Shown: positions 43,953-53,496 of the stretch, in pieces
How the letters are laid out: each line of letters begins with the position of its first letter
Position numbering within the stretch: position 1 is the stretch's first letter
From: Dialister sp900541485
Lineage (GTDB): Bacteria; Bacillota; Negativicutes; Veillonellales; Dialisteraceae
Assembly (NCBI GenBank): GCA_965119665.1
Contig: OZ221974.1
Location: forward strand, 1 to 64,000
Direction: 5' to 3'
Length of the DNA: 64,000 bases
Notes under the pieces: model-generated
The model's database searches: none
Told to the model about the DNA's origin: nothing
Seen by the model: the letters and a program-made list of their open reading frames with translations, nothing else
Program-made: the position numbers and the translations under genes

Positions 43953-46793
43953 ATGGAAAAAGGAATTACTATACACGGAGCACGTCAGAACAATCTGAAA
44001 AATATAAATTTAACACTTCCGAGAAATAAATTAATCGTGTTCACCGGACTTTCGGGATCGGGAAAATCTTCATTGGCTTTCGATACTATTTATGCGGAAG
44101 GGCAGAGAAAATATGTAGAGTCTCTTTCCGCGTATGCCCGGCAATTTTTGGGACAAATGAACAAGCCGGATATTGATAAAATAGAAGGCCTTTCCCCGGC
44201 TATTTCAATTGATCAAAAGTCAACAAGTCATAATCCTCGTTCTACTGTTGGTACCGTGACAGAAATCCATGACTATTTACGTATGCTTTTTGCGCATGCC
44301 AGTCGTGCTTTTTGTCCTCATTGCGGGAAAAGGATTCAACGGCAGACTGTAGATCAAATGGTAGATGCGCTCGCGGATTTAGGAGAGCGAACAAAACTAA
44401 TGATTTTGGGGCCGGTAGCGGTCAGTAAGAAAGGAACACATAAAAAACTTTTAGAAGAACTGCGCAAAGAAGGATATGTAAGAGTTCGTATAGACAAAGT
44501 TGTATATTCTTTGTCAGATACGATTGATTTAGAAAAAAATAAAAAACATACCATTGAAGTGGTAGTAGATAGAATTATTATCAAGGAAAATATAAAAAAA
44601 AGATTGACCGATTCGGTAGAGGCGGCACTCAAGCTGGGTGACGGGATGATGATTGCTTCTGTAATAGACGGAGAAGATTATATATTCAGTTCTCATTTTG
44701 CTTGTCCTGATTGCGGTATCTCTTTACCAAAACCGGTACCGCGCATTTTTTCATTTAACAATCCCTTCGGCGCCTGTCCCGCCTGCACCGGACTGGGAGC
44801 CTCGTTAGAAGCAGATTTCGGACGTATTATTCCCAATCGCGAAATTTCTTTTCGTCTGGGAGCTATACGACCATTTCCATATAATAAAGAAAGCTGGCTT
44901 TATAAGCAGTTGGATGCATTTCTAAAATGGTATGGCCTGACAATTGATTGCTGCTACAATGATTTACCGGCAAAAGCACAAAAAGAATTGCAGTCCGGTG
45001 GAGAAGAGCTGCTTTCTTTTAACTATACAAATCTTGAGGGCGAGACCAAATCCTATGAAAGGGCATTTGAAGGACTTCTCCCGATGACAAAGAGACGTTA
45101 CAGGGAAGCCTGGACAGATAAGATGAAAGAAACGCTTGCCAATTTTTTGGTAGCAAAGCCTTGTCCTGTTTGTCATGGAGCCCGACTGCGTCCGGAAAGT
45201 CTTGCCTTTATGGTGGGAGGAAAAAATATAGCCGAGCTTTCCGAGATGTCGGTTTCAGATTTGCTTACCTTTCTTGAGCAGGTAGAACTGACAGAAAAAG
45301 AACAGATAATAGCAAGCCAGATTCTTTCTGAAATACATAACAGGCTTACTTTTTTAGTTAATGTAGGTTTAGATTATCTGACATTGGGAAGAACAGCAAC
45401 TACGCTTTCCGGCGGGGAAGCACAGCGAATTCGTCTGGCAACACAAATCGGATCGGGGCTGGTCGGGGTTTTATACATCCTGGATGAGCCGTCTATCGGA
45501 TTGCACCAGAGAGATAATGATAAGCTTTTAGCTACACTTAAAGGAATGAGAGATTTAGGAAATACATTGATTGTTGTTGAGCATGATGAGGATACAATTC
45601 GTGCAGCTGACTGGATTGTCGATATCGGTCCCGGTGCCGGTGAAAATGGAGGACATGTTGTTGCAGAGGGGACTGTAGAGTCTGTTGAAAAAGTAGAGAA
45701 ATCACTGACGGGCCAGTATTTAAAAGGGAATAAATACATTCCGCTTCCCGAAAAAAGAAGAAAAGGAAATGGAATGTTTATTACGATTAATGGGGCCAGA
45801 GAGCATAACCTTAAAGACATCAATGTAAAATTTCCTTTAGGAGCATTTACCGTTGTTACAGGAGAGTCCGGCTCAGGGAAGAGCACCTTGGTGAATGAAA
45901 TATTATTTCAAGGACTGTCAAATTTAAAAAATCAAACTTCTTATGGGGCAGGGGAATACACATCTATAGAGGGCGCTGAATATATTGATAAAATCATTAA
46001 TATAGATCAGCAGCCTATCGGAAGAACACCCCGATCAAACCCTGCCACATATACCGGATTGTTTACCGATATACGCGAACTTTTCAGCCAGACATCTGAA
46101 GCCAAAATGCGAGGGTATAAGCCGGGAAGATTCAGCTTTAATGTTAAAGGCGGTCGTTGCGAAGCCTGTCATGGAGATGGGATTATAAAAATAGAAATGC
46201 AGTTTCTTTCTGATGTATATGTCCCTTGCGAAGTTTGTCATGGTGCACGTTATAACAGAGAAACTCTGGAAGTCAGGTACAAAGGTAAAAATATCTCTGA
46301 TGTATTAAATATGACTGTAGAAGAAGCGGTTCCTTTTTTCGAAAATCATGACAAGATTTTGCGTAAGTTAAAAACTTTGCAAGAAGTAGGATTGGGATAC
46401 ATTCATTTGGGGCAACCGGCAACAACAATGTCCGGCGGAGAAGCACAGCGGGTGAAATTATCGACTGAACTGATGCGACGGGGAACCGGGAATACGCTGT
46501 ATATACTTGATGAGCCGACGACAGGCCTTCATAGTGAGGATATAAGAAAATTACTTATTATTCTTCAAAAATTGGTAGATCAAGGGAATACGGTGGTTGT
46601 TATTGAGCATAATTTAGATGTCGTAAAGGTAGCCGATCATATTATTGACTTGGGACCGGAAGGCGGAAATCGCGGTGGAGAAGTAGTTGCTGTAGGAACT
46701 CCCGAGGATATTTGCAAAGTAAAAAAATCATATACGGGAGAGTATTTACAGCCGGTTATAGAAAGAACAAAAAGACTGATGAAGGGAACATGA
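43953..46793 (+). CDS. uvrA: Excinuclease ABC subunit A
   Basis: A 946-aa ABC-type damage sensor. It starts MEKGITIHGARQNNLKNINL. It has two ATPase modules, each with a Walker A (TGLSGSGKSSLAFDTIY; TGESGSGKSTLVNEI) and an ABC signature (LSGGEAQRIRLATQIG; MSGGEAQRVKLSTELM). Zinc fingers show CPHCGKR, CPVCHGARLRPE and CEACHGDGIIKIEMQF with CEVCHGARYN. UvrA2-UvrB scans DNA and loads UvrB at lesions. Normal length and intact. Confidence 0.97.
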   Translation: MEKGITIHGARQNNLKNINLTLPRNKLIVFTGLSGSGKSSLAFDTIYAEGQRKYVESLSAYARQFLGQMNKPDIDKIEGLSPAISIDQKSTSHNPRSTVGTVTEIHDYLRMLFAHASRAFCPHCGKRIQRQTVDQMVDALADLGERTKLMILGPVAVSKKGTHKKLLEELRKEGYVRVRIDKVVYSLSDTIDLEKNKKHTIEVVVDRIIIKENIKKRLTDSVEAALKLGDGMMIASVIDGEDYIFSSHFACPDCGISLPKPVPRIFSFNNPFGACPACTGLGASLEADFGRIIPNREISFRLGAIRPFPYNKESWLYKQLDAFLKWYGLTIDCCYNDLPAKAQKELQSGGEELLSFNYTNLEGETKSYERAFEGLLPMTKRRYREAWTDKMKETLANFLVAKPCPVCHGARLRPESLAFMVGGKNIAELSEMSVSDLLTFLEQVELTEKEQIIASQILSEIHNRLTFLVNVGLDYLTLGRTATTLSGGEAQRIRLATQIGSGLVGVLYILDEPSIGLHQRDNDKLLATLKGMRDLGNTLIVVEHDEDTIRAADWIVDIGPGAGENGGHVVAEGTVESVEKVEKSLTGQYLKGNKYIPLPEKRRKGNGMFITINGAREHNLKDINVKFPLGAFTVVTGESGSGKSTLVNEILFQGLSNLKNQTSYGAGEYTSIEGAEYIDKIINIDQQPIGRTPRSNPATYTGLFTDIRELFSQTSEAKMRGYKPGRFSFNVKGGRCEACHGDGIIKIEMQFLSDVYVPCEVCHGARYNRETLEVRYKGKNISDVLNMTVEEAVPFFENHDKILRKLKTLQEVGLGYIHLGQPATTMSGGEAQRVKLSTELMRRGTGNTLYILDEPTTGLHSEDIRKLLIILQKLVDQGNTVVVIEHNLDVVKVADHIIDLGPEGGNRGGEVVAVGTPEDICKVKKSYTGEYLQPVIERTKRLMKGT

Positions 46794-46794
46794 A

Positions 46795-48651
46795 ATGATT
46801 GACGTTAATGATAAAATTCGGGCGAAAGTGGAAAGACTTCCCGGTTCGCCGGGAGTTTATCGCTGGAAAGATAAAAATGGTCGTGTTATATACGTAGGCA
46901 AGGCTGTTAACCTGAGGAACAGAGTCCGCTCGTATGTAAGGGCAGATAAGAAGCGGTCACCGAAGGTGGCAGCGATGATTCGTCATGCCGATGATTTAGA
47001 TATTACGATGACTGCGACTGAGATGGAAGCTCTGATTTTAGAATGTAACCTGATTAAAGAGCTTCATCCGAAATATAATATTTCCTTACGTGATGATAAG
47101 TCTTATCCATATGTGAAGATTACCGTACAAGAAAAATGGCCCCGTATTTTTATTACCCGTAACATAAGAAGAGATGATAAAGCAAAATATTTCGGACCTT
47201 TTACAGATGTGGGAAGTCTCAGGAAAACATTGAGTTTAATCAGGAAACTGTATCCTGTACGTACTTGCCGCAGTATGAAAGTACAAAGGCCATGCCTGCA
47301 GTATCACATGAATCTGTGCTGTGCCCCCTGTGGAAATTTATGTACAGAGGAAGAATATAAGGGGTATGTAACGAGTATATGTGATTTATTTGAAGGAAAA
47401 AATACATCGCTGACAAAAGATATCCGGGAGCGTATGGCTGAAGCGGCTACCCATCTGGATTTCGAAAAAGCAGCGCTATATAGAGACCAGTTAAAAGCGG
47501 TCGAACAGGTCCGGCAAAAGCAAAATATAGTGGCTAAAGAGGGGGATTTTGATGTAGTAGGCATGGCGAGACAGGATAATCATGTCGGTCTTGAGATATT
47601 TTATATACGATACGGGAAAATGATAGGGAAAGAAAATTTCAGTATAGCAGATACCGTCAGCGAGTCAGATGATGCGGTTATGACTGCTTTTATAAAAGAT
47701 TTTTATGGAGGACGTCAGACGGCTGTTCCCAAGGAATTAATTCTTCCTGTTCTGCCGGGGGAGCATCTTTTGCTGGAGCGTTGGCTTTCCCGTATGCGTG
47801 GGAGCGAAGTCAAAATTTATGTACCTGAAAGAGGGTTCAAAAGGCGCTTGAAAGAAATGGCAAAGACGAATGCCATGAAATATCTGTCAGATAAAAAGCT
47901 GCAGTGGGAATACCGGGATGCACGCGAGCAAGGTGCGTTGAAAAAGTTGAAGGAATTACTCGGCCTGCCAAAGTTACCGGAAAGAATGGAATGCTTTGAT
48001 ATTTCTCACAACCAGGGAGCTGAAACAACCGGCTCAATGGTCGTTTTTGAAAATGGAAAACCTAATAAAAAAGAATATCGCAAATTTAAATTGCAAACAA
48101 CACAAGGAACTCCCGATGATTTTAAATCAATGGCAGAGATTATGTACCGACGGTATGGAAAAGAAAAAGACTGGGCCAAACCGGACCTGATTGTCCTTGA
48201 CGGGGGGCAGGGACAACTTCATGCGGCATTGCCTGTGATTCGAGAATGCGGAATTGACGCACCTGTTATCGGTCTGGCAAAGAGAATGGAAGAAATATAT
48301 GTAGAGGGAAGTAATAAACCGATTGTTGTTGATTCTCACGAGCCGGTACTTCGTTTACTTCAATTTATTCGTGATGAAGCTCATCGCTTTGTTATTTCTT
48401 ACCACCGTAAATGGATTTCAAAGCGAAATACAGAATCTATTCTTGATCATATACCGGGAATAGGACCTCACCGGAGAAATGCGTTGTGGCACGCGTTCCG
48501 TTCTCTTGATGAAATGAAAAAAGCATCCGTGGAAGAATTATCTTTGGTGAAAGGCATGAATAAAACGGTGGCGGAACGGGTGTACCGCTTTTTCAGAATG
48601 AGAAAAGATGAGAAAATGATGGTTTTACAAGGAGAAGAACTGGAAAAATAA
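46795..48651 (+). CDS. uvrC: Excinuclease ABC subunit C
   Basis: A 618-aa dual-incision nuclease starting one base after the uvrA stop. The N-terminal GIY-YIG domain makes the 3' cut (PGVYRWKDKNGRVIYVGKA). A four-Cys region follows (RTCRSMKVQRPCLQYHMNLC). The UVR domain is at about residues 205-235 (THLDFEKAALYRDQLK). The RNase H-like domain for the 5' cut has MECFDISHNQG with an acidic DGGQGQLHAA, and a C-terminal HhH pair (IPGIGPHRRNALW, VKGMNKTVAERVY) binds DNA. It completes the operon. Confidence 0.97.
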   Translation: MIDVNDKIRAKVERLPGSPGVYRWKDKNGRVIYVGKAVNLRNRVRSYVRADKKRSPKVAAMIRHADDLDITMTATEMEALILECNLIKELHPKYNISLRDDKSYPYVKITVQEKWPRIFITRNIRRDDKAKYFGPFTDVGSLRKTLSLIRKLYPVRTCRSMKVQRPCLQYHMNLCCAPCGNLCTEEEYKGYVTSICDLFEGKNTSLTKDIRERMAEAATHLDFEKAALYRDQLKAVEQVRQKQNIVAKEGDFDVVGMARQDNHVGLEIFYIRYGKMIGKENFSIADTVSESDDAVMTAFIKDFYGGRQTAVPKELILPVLPGEHLLLERWLSRMRGSEVKIYVPERGFKRRLKEMAKTNAMKYLSDKKLQWEYRDAREQGALKKLKELLGLPKLPERMECFDISHNQGAETTGSMVVFENGKPNKKEYRKFKLQTTQGTPDDFKSMAEIMYRRYGKEKDWAKPDLIVLDGGQGQLHAALPVIRECGIDAPVIGLAKRMEEIYVEGSNKPIVVDSHEPVLRLLQFIRDEAHRFVISYHRKWISKRNTESILDHIPGIGPHRRNALWHAFRSLDEMKKASVEELSLVKGMNKTVAERVYRFFRMRKDEKMMVLQGEELEK

Positions 48652-48732
48652 AAAGAAATATCCATCATAAAAGATATTAATAAGGTTAAGTTATAGAAAA
48701 GAGTTATTAGAATTTGTTATTATTATATTGTA

Positions 48733-48753
48733 ATATATGAATTAATCATATAT
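48733..48753. promoter_or_regulatory. Inverted repeat, candidate operator upstream of padR-type gene
   Basis: ATATATGA and TCATATAT form a perfect 8-bp inverted repeat around 5 bases, 80 bases before the PadR-family gene, in an AT-rich 180-base gap. PadR regulators often control their own promoter. This is inference from position, and AT-rich DNA gives such repeats easily. Confidence 0.35.
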
Positions 48754-48832
48754 ACTTTTAAAGTACAGATGAAATTGATAAGATTGATATTTGCTTTTGT
48801 CGTTTTATATTAAAATAAGGAGGCATTAAATA

Positions 48833-49237
48833 ATGAAAGGCACAAAAAATGTATTGTCTGATGATTATAAAACGGAAGTCGATGAATTAGTAAGGCGTAA
48901 ACAATGGAAAAGGCTGTTAACTGCTACATTTGTTCTTGATATCTTACGCAGGGAAAGCAGTTATGGGAATAAGATTGAAAAAGAAATATATACCCGTACA
49001 AATAATGTATACCGTCCGAATCCTAATGAATTGTATCCTGTGCTCCGCTATATGGAAAGCAAAGGATATGTAGTCAGTGAATGGGATGCGCCGGACAGGA
49101 GAAGCAAACGTATTTACAGCATTACAGAAAAAGGGGAAAGTGCAGCGGAATACACGCGGCAAAAAGTTCTTGATTGGCTGGTAAATATCAGAGCATTTAT
49201 TAATACCATACAGAACGAATTTGGAGATAAGAAGTAA
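48833..49237 (+). CDS. PadR family transcriptional regulator
   Basis: A 134-aa winged-helix protein with a strong ribosome-binding site (aaggagg). The helix-turn-helix region reads VLDILRRESSYGNKIEKEI, followed by YRPNPNELYPVLRYMESKGY and the wing VSEWDAPDRRSKRIYSITEKG, all PadR features. The C-terminal dimerisation helix is present. No obvious target such as an efflux pump or membrane gene is adjacent, so the regulon is unknown; rpmF follows with its own promoter. Confidence 0.9.
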   Translation: MKGTKNVLSDDYKTEVDELVRRKQWKRLLTATFVLDILRRESSYGNKIEKEIYTRTNNVYRPNPNELYPVLRYMESKGYVVSEWDAPDRRSKRIYSITEKGESAAEYTRQKVLDWLVNIRAFINTIQNEFGDKK

Positions 49238-49261
49238 CCTGTCACTTCAATCGTTCCGATA

Positions 49262-49290
49262 TTGACAATCAAATTTCTGTCTCGTATAAT
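49262..49290 (+). promoter_or_regulatory. Consensus promoter of rpmF
   Basis: TTGACA (49262-49267) and TATAAT (49285-49290) with a 17-base spacer, about 70 bases before the start: a perfect housekeeping promoter. Confidence 0.88.
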
Positions 49291-49356
49291 AGGGAAGTTA
49301 AGTGCTAGTGAATATAGCAGACGATAAATGGTCCGATCGGTAAGGAGGTGCAAGAA

Positions 49357-49542
49357 ATGCCAGTACCAAAGAGCAAACATTCAAGATCTCGTCGTGATAA
49401 AAGACGTGCCAATTGGAAATTGACCGTTCCGGGTCTTGTAGAATGCCCACAGTGCCATGCTATGGTTTTACCTCATCATGTATGTCCGATTTGTGGTTTC
49501 TATAAAGGAAAATCAGTTATTCAGGCAAAAACCGAAGGTTAA
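49357..49542 (+). CDS. rpmF: 50S ribosomal protein L32
   Basis: The frame has an earlier ATG at 49348, but 49357 gives the universal start MPVPKSKHSRSRRDKRRA and fits the ribosome-binding site aaggaggtg; 61 aa. It has the four-Cys zinc ribbon CPQCHAMVLPHHVCPICG, so it is the zinc-binding (C+) form. The usual upstream yceD-type (DUF177) gene is absent here; a PadR gene takes its place. Own promoter and terminator. Confidence 0.96.
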   Translation: MPVPKSKHSRSRRDKRRANWKLTVPGLVECPQCHAMVLPHHVCPICGFYKGKSVIQAKTEG

Positions 49543-49554
49543 TTTTCAAAATAA

Positions 49555-49582
49555 GTACACTCCTCCAGGGGGTGTATTTTTT
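49555..49582 (+). terminator. Intrinsic terminator of rpmF
   Basis: TACACTCC pairs with GGGGTGTA around a short loop and is followed by six Ts. Confidence 0.88.
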
Positions 49583-49642
49583 ATATTTTAAAGTGCTATT
49601 GTAACGGGTTATTTGATTTCTGTGGTTCATTTATTTGTTTTA

Positions 49643-49651
49643 TGCTACAAT
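49643..49651 (+). promoter_or_regulatory. Extended -10 promoter of the ABC importer operon
   Basis: TGCTACAAT (TG 49643-49644, TACAAT 49646-49651), 55 bases before the first start. There is no room for a T-box or tryptophan leader between the rpmF terminator and this promoter. Confidence 0.5.
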
Positions 49652-49705
49652 AAACGGAAGTTAATTTTATTATTGAAGTATTTTGTAGAAGAGGAGCGTG
49701 GCAGA

Positions 49706-50701
49706 ATGGTAGCAAGTAAATGGAAAAAATGGATGGTGGCAGGTGCGATAGGCCTCTGCATAGCCGGTTGTATGAGCGGGTGTGGAAAAGACTCAGGAAC
49801 CGCCAAAGGTGACGGACATCTGAAGGTGGGGATAGTACAAATCGTACAGCACCCGGCTCTTGATGAGGCAAATAAAGGATTTATCGATGCACTTGAGGAG
49901 AGAGGGCTTAAGGATAAGGTTGATATTGATCAGCAAAATGCTCAGGGAGACCAGTCGAATTTGCGGTCAATCGCGAACAGGTTCGTATCAGGGAAGTATA
50001 ATTTAATCTGTGCAATTTCTACTCCGGCGGCACAGGCGATGGCCAATGCTACTGCTGAAATACCCATTATAGGCACAGCAATTTCCGATTATGAAAGTGC
50101 TAAGCTGATGAAGTCAGAAAAGAGTCCCGATTCGAATATAACAGGTACGAATGATCGAGGACCGCTGGAAAAACAGTTGTTGCTCATAAAAGAAATAACA
50201 CCGAATATAAAAAAACTGGGGACAATTTATAACTCCAGTGAAATCAATTCCGTAATTCAAGCTAAAAAGCTCAAAGAAGCCTGCGAACCGTTAGGAATAG
50301 AATTGGTTGAATTGACGGTTAATTCGGTAAATGATGTGCAGCAGGTAGCAGAGGGATTTCTAGGAGGCAAGGTAGATGCCGTTTTTATTCCTACAGACAA
50401 TATAATTGCGTCATCTATTCCTACAGTCATGGCGATAGCCGATAAGGAGAAAATTCCGGTTTACGGTGCTGAAGTCGGACATGTAAGATCCGGTGTACTT
50501 GCGTCGGAATCAATCAGCTTTTATGACATCGGACATAAAGCAGGATTGATGGCAGCCGATATCTTGGAAGGGAAAAAGCAAATCAAAGATATTCCTGTTG
50601 AAGGCGCTGATAAATCCGGATTATATATTAATAAAGCGGAAATGGAAAGATTAGGCATAAAAATTCCGCAGGCAGTTTTAGAAAGAGCGGAATTGATTTA
50701 A
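49706..50701 (+). CDS. ABC transporter substrate-binding lipoprotein (TrpX-like)
   Basis: The frame opens at 49613, but ATG 49706 after gaggagcg gives a proper lipoprotein signal (KWKKWMVAGAIGLCIAGC, lipobox IAGC) and 331 aa. The mature part follows the ABC_sub_bind (PF04392) pattern: KVGIVQIVQHPALDEANKGF, AISTPAAQAM, GTIYNSSEINSVIQ, DAVFIPTDNIIASS and VYGAEVGHVRSGVLAS. Members of this family with this permease and ATPase pair include the tryptophan importer TrpXYZ of streptococci. The substrate here is inferred. Followed by a second binding-protein gene. Confidence 0.87.
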   Translation: MVASKWKKWMVAGAIGLCIAGCMSGCGKDSGTAKGDGHLKVGIVQIVQHPALDEANKGFIDALEERGLKDKVDIDQQNAQGDQSNLRSIANRFVSGKYNLICAISTPAAQAMANATAEIPIIGTAISDYESAKLMKSEKSPDSNITGTNDRGPLEKQLLLIKEITPNIKKLGTIYNSSEINSVIQAKKLKEACEPLGIELVELTVNSVNDVQQVAEGFLGGKVDAVFIPTDNIIASSIPTVMAIADKEKIPVYGAEVGHVRSGVLASESISFYDIGHKAGLMAADILEGKKQIKDIPVEGADKSGLYINKAEMERLGIKIPQAVLERAELI

Positions 50702-50723
50702 GTAGAAGAGAAAGGATAAAAGA

Positions 50724-51755
50724 ATGACCGCAATCAGGCGGTATTGGCGCTTATCATTGCTTTTAGCAGTGATTGCGGCCGCAATATTTATATTTATCGT
50801 TCATGATAATTCTGAAGCAAAACAAAAAATAAAACCAGTTCCTCATAAAAGCATGTATCAGGTTACTCTTTTTCAGGAAAACTCTTTTCCTGTACATGAA
50901 AAAATGAAACAGGGAATCATAGCTGCTTTAGAATCTAAAGGATTTACGGAGAAAAAGAATATCCATCTGGAAATAATCAATGGCCAAGGGAATCTCATGC
51001 AAATGGAAACACAGGCGAAAAAAATAGTGCATGAAAAACCTGACTTAATTATTTCTGTTGGCACAGAAGCGACAAAAGCTGTAGTCAAAGAAACTGAAGT
51101 GATTCCTGTTGTAGGAGTCGGTGCATTTCAGATGAAGAGTGAACCTGCTTTTGAGGAAAAGTATAATTTGACTGGAATTGGCGATATGCCTCTGATATTG
51201 AACCAGGTACGAATGGCATCAAAAATTTTTCCTGTGAAATCTTTGGGTATTATATTCAATCCGGAAGATGAAGAAGCAGTGACACAGCTGAACATGCTCC
51301 GTGAAGTAGGAGAAAAAAAGGGAATCCGGCTTTTTGAAATTGCTTTTGATAAAAACACGGAAATAGAAAGCCAGGTAAAGAAGTTCAAAGGGAACGTCGA
51401 TGCAGTCTATATTCCGGCTGATGAAAAAATACAAACTTCTTTTGAAAAAATCGTAAGTATTTTAAGAAGTTATAAAATCCCTATTATCGGTGAAAATGCC
51501 GAAATGGTAAAGAAGGGTGCACTTCTGTCCGTTTCTGCGGAATATTACCGCATGGGATTCAGCGGCGGTAGAATAGCGTCAGAACTTTTAAAAGGAGAGA
51601 AAAAGCCTTTTGAGATTCCGATAACAAAACAAATGGATCCTGATTGGATTGTAAATATGTCTGTCGCAAAAGAGTTAGGCATTGTATTGCCGAATGACAT
51701 ATGGCAAAAGGCAAGAAAGCTTTATCTCTACGACGGACAGAATGCAAGACCGTAG
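50724..51755 (+). CDS. Second ABC substrate-binding-like protein, membrane-anchored
   Basis: A 343-aa protein homologous to its upstream neighbour (QVTLFQENSFPVHEKMKQGI, LIISVGTEATKAVV, LGIIFNPEDEEAV, DAVYIPADEKIQTSFE, PIIGENAEMVKKGALLS). The N terminus (RYWRLSLLLAVIAAAIFIFIVH) is a hydrophobic anchor without a lipobox Cys and without a clear cleavage site, so it probably stays in the inner membrane facing the periplasm. It shares one permease and ATPase with the first binding protein. It may widen substrate range or act as a sensor. Confidence 0.8.
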   Translation: MTAIRRYWRLSLLLAVIAAAIFIFIVHDNSEAKQKIKPVPHKSMYQVTLFQENSFPVHEKMKQGIIAALESKGFTEKKNIHLEIINGQGNLMQMETQAKKIVHEKPDLIISVGTEATKAVVKETEVIPVVGVGAFQMKSEPAFEEKYNLTGIGDMPLILNQVRMASKIFPVKSLGIIFNPEDEEAVTQLNMLREVGEKKGIRLFEIAFDKNTEIESQVKKFKGNVDAVYIPADEKIQTSFEKIVSILRSYKIPIIGENAEMVKKGALLSVSAEYYRMGFSGGRIASELLKGEKKPFEIPITKQMDPDWIVNMSVAKELGIVLPNDIWQKARKLYLYDGQNARP

Positions 51756-51777
51756 AAATTTTTCAGAGGTGGAATGA

Positions 51778-52659
51778 ATGGGAGATTTAGTGATTTCTAC
51801 AGTGGCGCAAGGGCTTATGTGGTCCATGCTTGCCATCGGTGTATTTTTATCTTTCCGTGTACTTGATGTACCAGACATGACTTGTGAGGGGAGTTTTCCA
51901 TTAGGCGCAGCTATTGCAGCATCTTTGATTTCCGTTGGGGTAAGTCCCTTGTGGGCAGTTTTGGGAGCCATGGCAGGAGGCATATTAGCAGGTTCTGTTA
52001 CAGGTGTTTTATATACAAAGCTGAAAATTCCTGCGATTTTATCAGGAATTTTGACCATGATAGCACTCTACTCCATCAATTTGCACGTAATGGGTAAAGC
52101 GAATATTTCACTTCTCAGAGCAGATACAATTTTTTCGCTCACTGCCGGAATTTTTCATATCAGTCCGTCGGTAGCTTCATTTATTGTGCCCACTCTTTTC
52201 ATATTGATTATTGCAGCCTTTATTTATTGGTTTTTCGGTACAGAGCTGGGAATGTGCATTCGTGCAACAGGGGATAACCCGCAAATGGTTCGTGCCCAAG
52301 GCGTGGATACAGATTCCATGATTATCCTCGGACTCTGCCTGAGCAATGGACTTATCGGTTTATGCGGAGCCGTGGTCGCACAGAATAATGGATTTGCTGA
52401 TGTCGGAATGGGGATTGGAACTATCGTAATAGGATTGGCGTCTGTAATCATTGGAGAAGTTATTTTAGGGGCTGACAGCTTTTCATCTTCGCTTATGGCT
52501 GTTATTTTAGGATCAGTTATCTACAGAATTGTCATAGCCGTTGTCCTTTACCTTGGCATGCCGCCTAATGATTTAAAATTATTTACTGCCATTATTGTCA
52601 TGATTGCATTGGCACTTCCTTTAATTAAAGATAAAGTAAGAATGGGAAAGGTGGGATAA
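51778..52659 (+). CDS. ABC transporter permease (TrpY-like)
   Basis: A 293-aa integral membrane protein with about eight hydrophobic segments, of the branched-chain-amino-acid-type permease family. Family features are FLSFRVLDVPDMTCEGSFPL near the N terminus, GSVTGVLYTKLKIPAILSGI, and GLASVIIGEVILG. RATGDNPQMVRAQGVDTD is the cytoplasmic coupling loop that contacts the ATPase. It forms the inner-membrane channel of the importer. The ATPase gene starts two bases after its stop. Confidence 0.9.
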   Translation: MGDLVISTVAQGLMWSMLAIGVFLSFRVLDVPDMTCEGSFPLGAAIAASLISVGVSPLWAVLGAMAGGILAGSVTGVLYTKLKIPAILSGILTMIALYSINLHVMGKANISLLRADTIFSLTAGIFHISPSVASFIVPTLFILIIAAFIYWFFGTELGMCIRATGDNPQMVRAQGVDTDSMIILGLCLSNGLIGLCGAVVAQNNGFADVGMGIGTIVIGLASVIIGEVILGADSFSSSLMAVILGSVIYRIVIAVVLYLGMPPNDLKLFTAIIVMIALALPLIKDKVRMGKVG

Positions 52660-52661
52660 TT

Positions 52662-53450
52662 ATGCTGTATATAGACGGTATCAGCAAAACTTTCTTCCCC
52701 GGAACACCCAATGAAAAAGAGGCACTTACCAATGTATCTCTGGTCTTGAATGACGGTGATTTCTGTACGGTAATCGGTGGGAACGGTGCCGGGAAAAGTA
52801 CATTGCTTAACTCGATTGCCGGAGTATACATTCCTGATAAGGGCAGTATAAAAATTAACGATACTGATATCACCCGGATGAGTGAATCTGAAAGAGCAAA
52901 ATTTATTGGACGGGTGTTCCAGGATCCTATGAAAGGAACAGCAGGAGGCATGCAGTTGGAAGAAAACCTCTTGCTCGCAGCCCGTCGTGGGGAACGCAGA
53001 AGATTAAAATGGGCCTTCTCTGGAAATGATCATGCCTATTACAAAAAGATGCTTAACCGGCTGGACTTAGGGTTGGAAGACAGGCTTGAAACAAGAATAG
53101 GACTTCTTTCCGGCGGGCAAAGACAAGCCGTAACCTTGCTCATGGCGACACTGAAAAGGCCGGATATTCTTTTGCTTGACGAGCCAACCGCCGCATTGGA
53201 TCCGAAAACGGCAGATAAGGTTTTAAAACTGACGAATGAGATTGTACAGGAGCAGAAGCTGACAACGCTCATGATTACTCATAATATGAAAGATGCATTA
53301 ACCTATGGAAACCGCCTGATTATGATGAATAACGGTCGGATTATTGCCAATTATGCACCGGAAGAGAAAAAAGAATTGACCATAGAAATACTTCTCAAGA
53401 AATTCGAAGAAAACGCAAATGATTTAAGCGATAAGATGATTTTGAGTTAA
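52662..53450 (+). CDS. ABC transporter ATP-binding protein (TrpZ-like)
   Basis: A 262-aa ATPase with Walker A IGGNGAGKSTLLNSIAG, Q loop GRVFQDPMKGTAGG, ABC signature LLSGGQRQAVTLL, Walker B PDILLLDEPTAALDP and the switch His in MITHNMKDAL. It energises the importer encoded by the three preceding genes. The Q-loop sequence and short form match partners of the PF04392 binding proteins. It ends the operon; rpsO has its own promoter starting 4 bases later. Confidence 0.93.
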   Translation: MLYIDGISKTFFPGTPNEKEALTNVSLVLNDGDFCTVIGGNGAGKSTLLNSIAGVYIPDKGSIKINDTDITRMSESERAKFIGRVFQDPMKGTAGGMQLEENLLLAARRGERRRLKWAFSGNDHAYYKKMLNRLDLGLEDRLETRIGLLSGGQRQAVTLLMATLKRPDILLLDEPTAALDPKTADKVLKLTNEIVQEQKLTTLMITHNMKDALTYGNRLIMMNNGRIIANYAPEEKKELTIEILLKKFEENANDLSDKMILS

Positions 53451-53453
53451 TAC

Positions 53454-53482
53454 TTGAAAAAAAGAAGTAATGTGTGTATAAT
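53454..53482 (+). promoter_or_regulatory. Promoter of rpsO
   Basis: TTGAAA (53454-53459) and TATAAT (53477-53482) with a 17-base spacer. It starts 4 bases after the ABC ATPase stop and gives a leader of about 77 bases. Confidence 0.82.
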
Positions 53483-53496
53483 TTCATTTATGTGAA

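Noticed and set aside
48775..48811. TTGATA/TATATT promoter directly before the PadR gene
   Set aside because: Its start point would fall inside the ribosome-binding site, so it cannot be the normal promoter; the true one is probably further upstream.
49543..49705. T-box or tryptophan leader before the ABC importer
   Set aside because: The gap is mostly the rpmF terminator and a promoter; no T-box sequence or Trp-codon leader is present.
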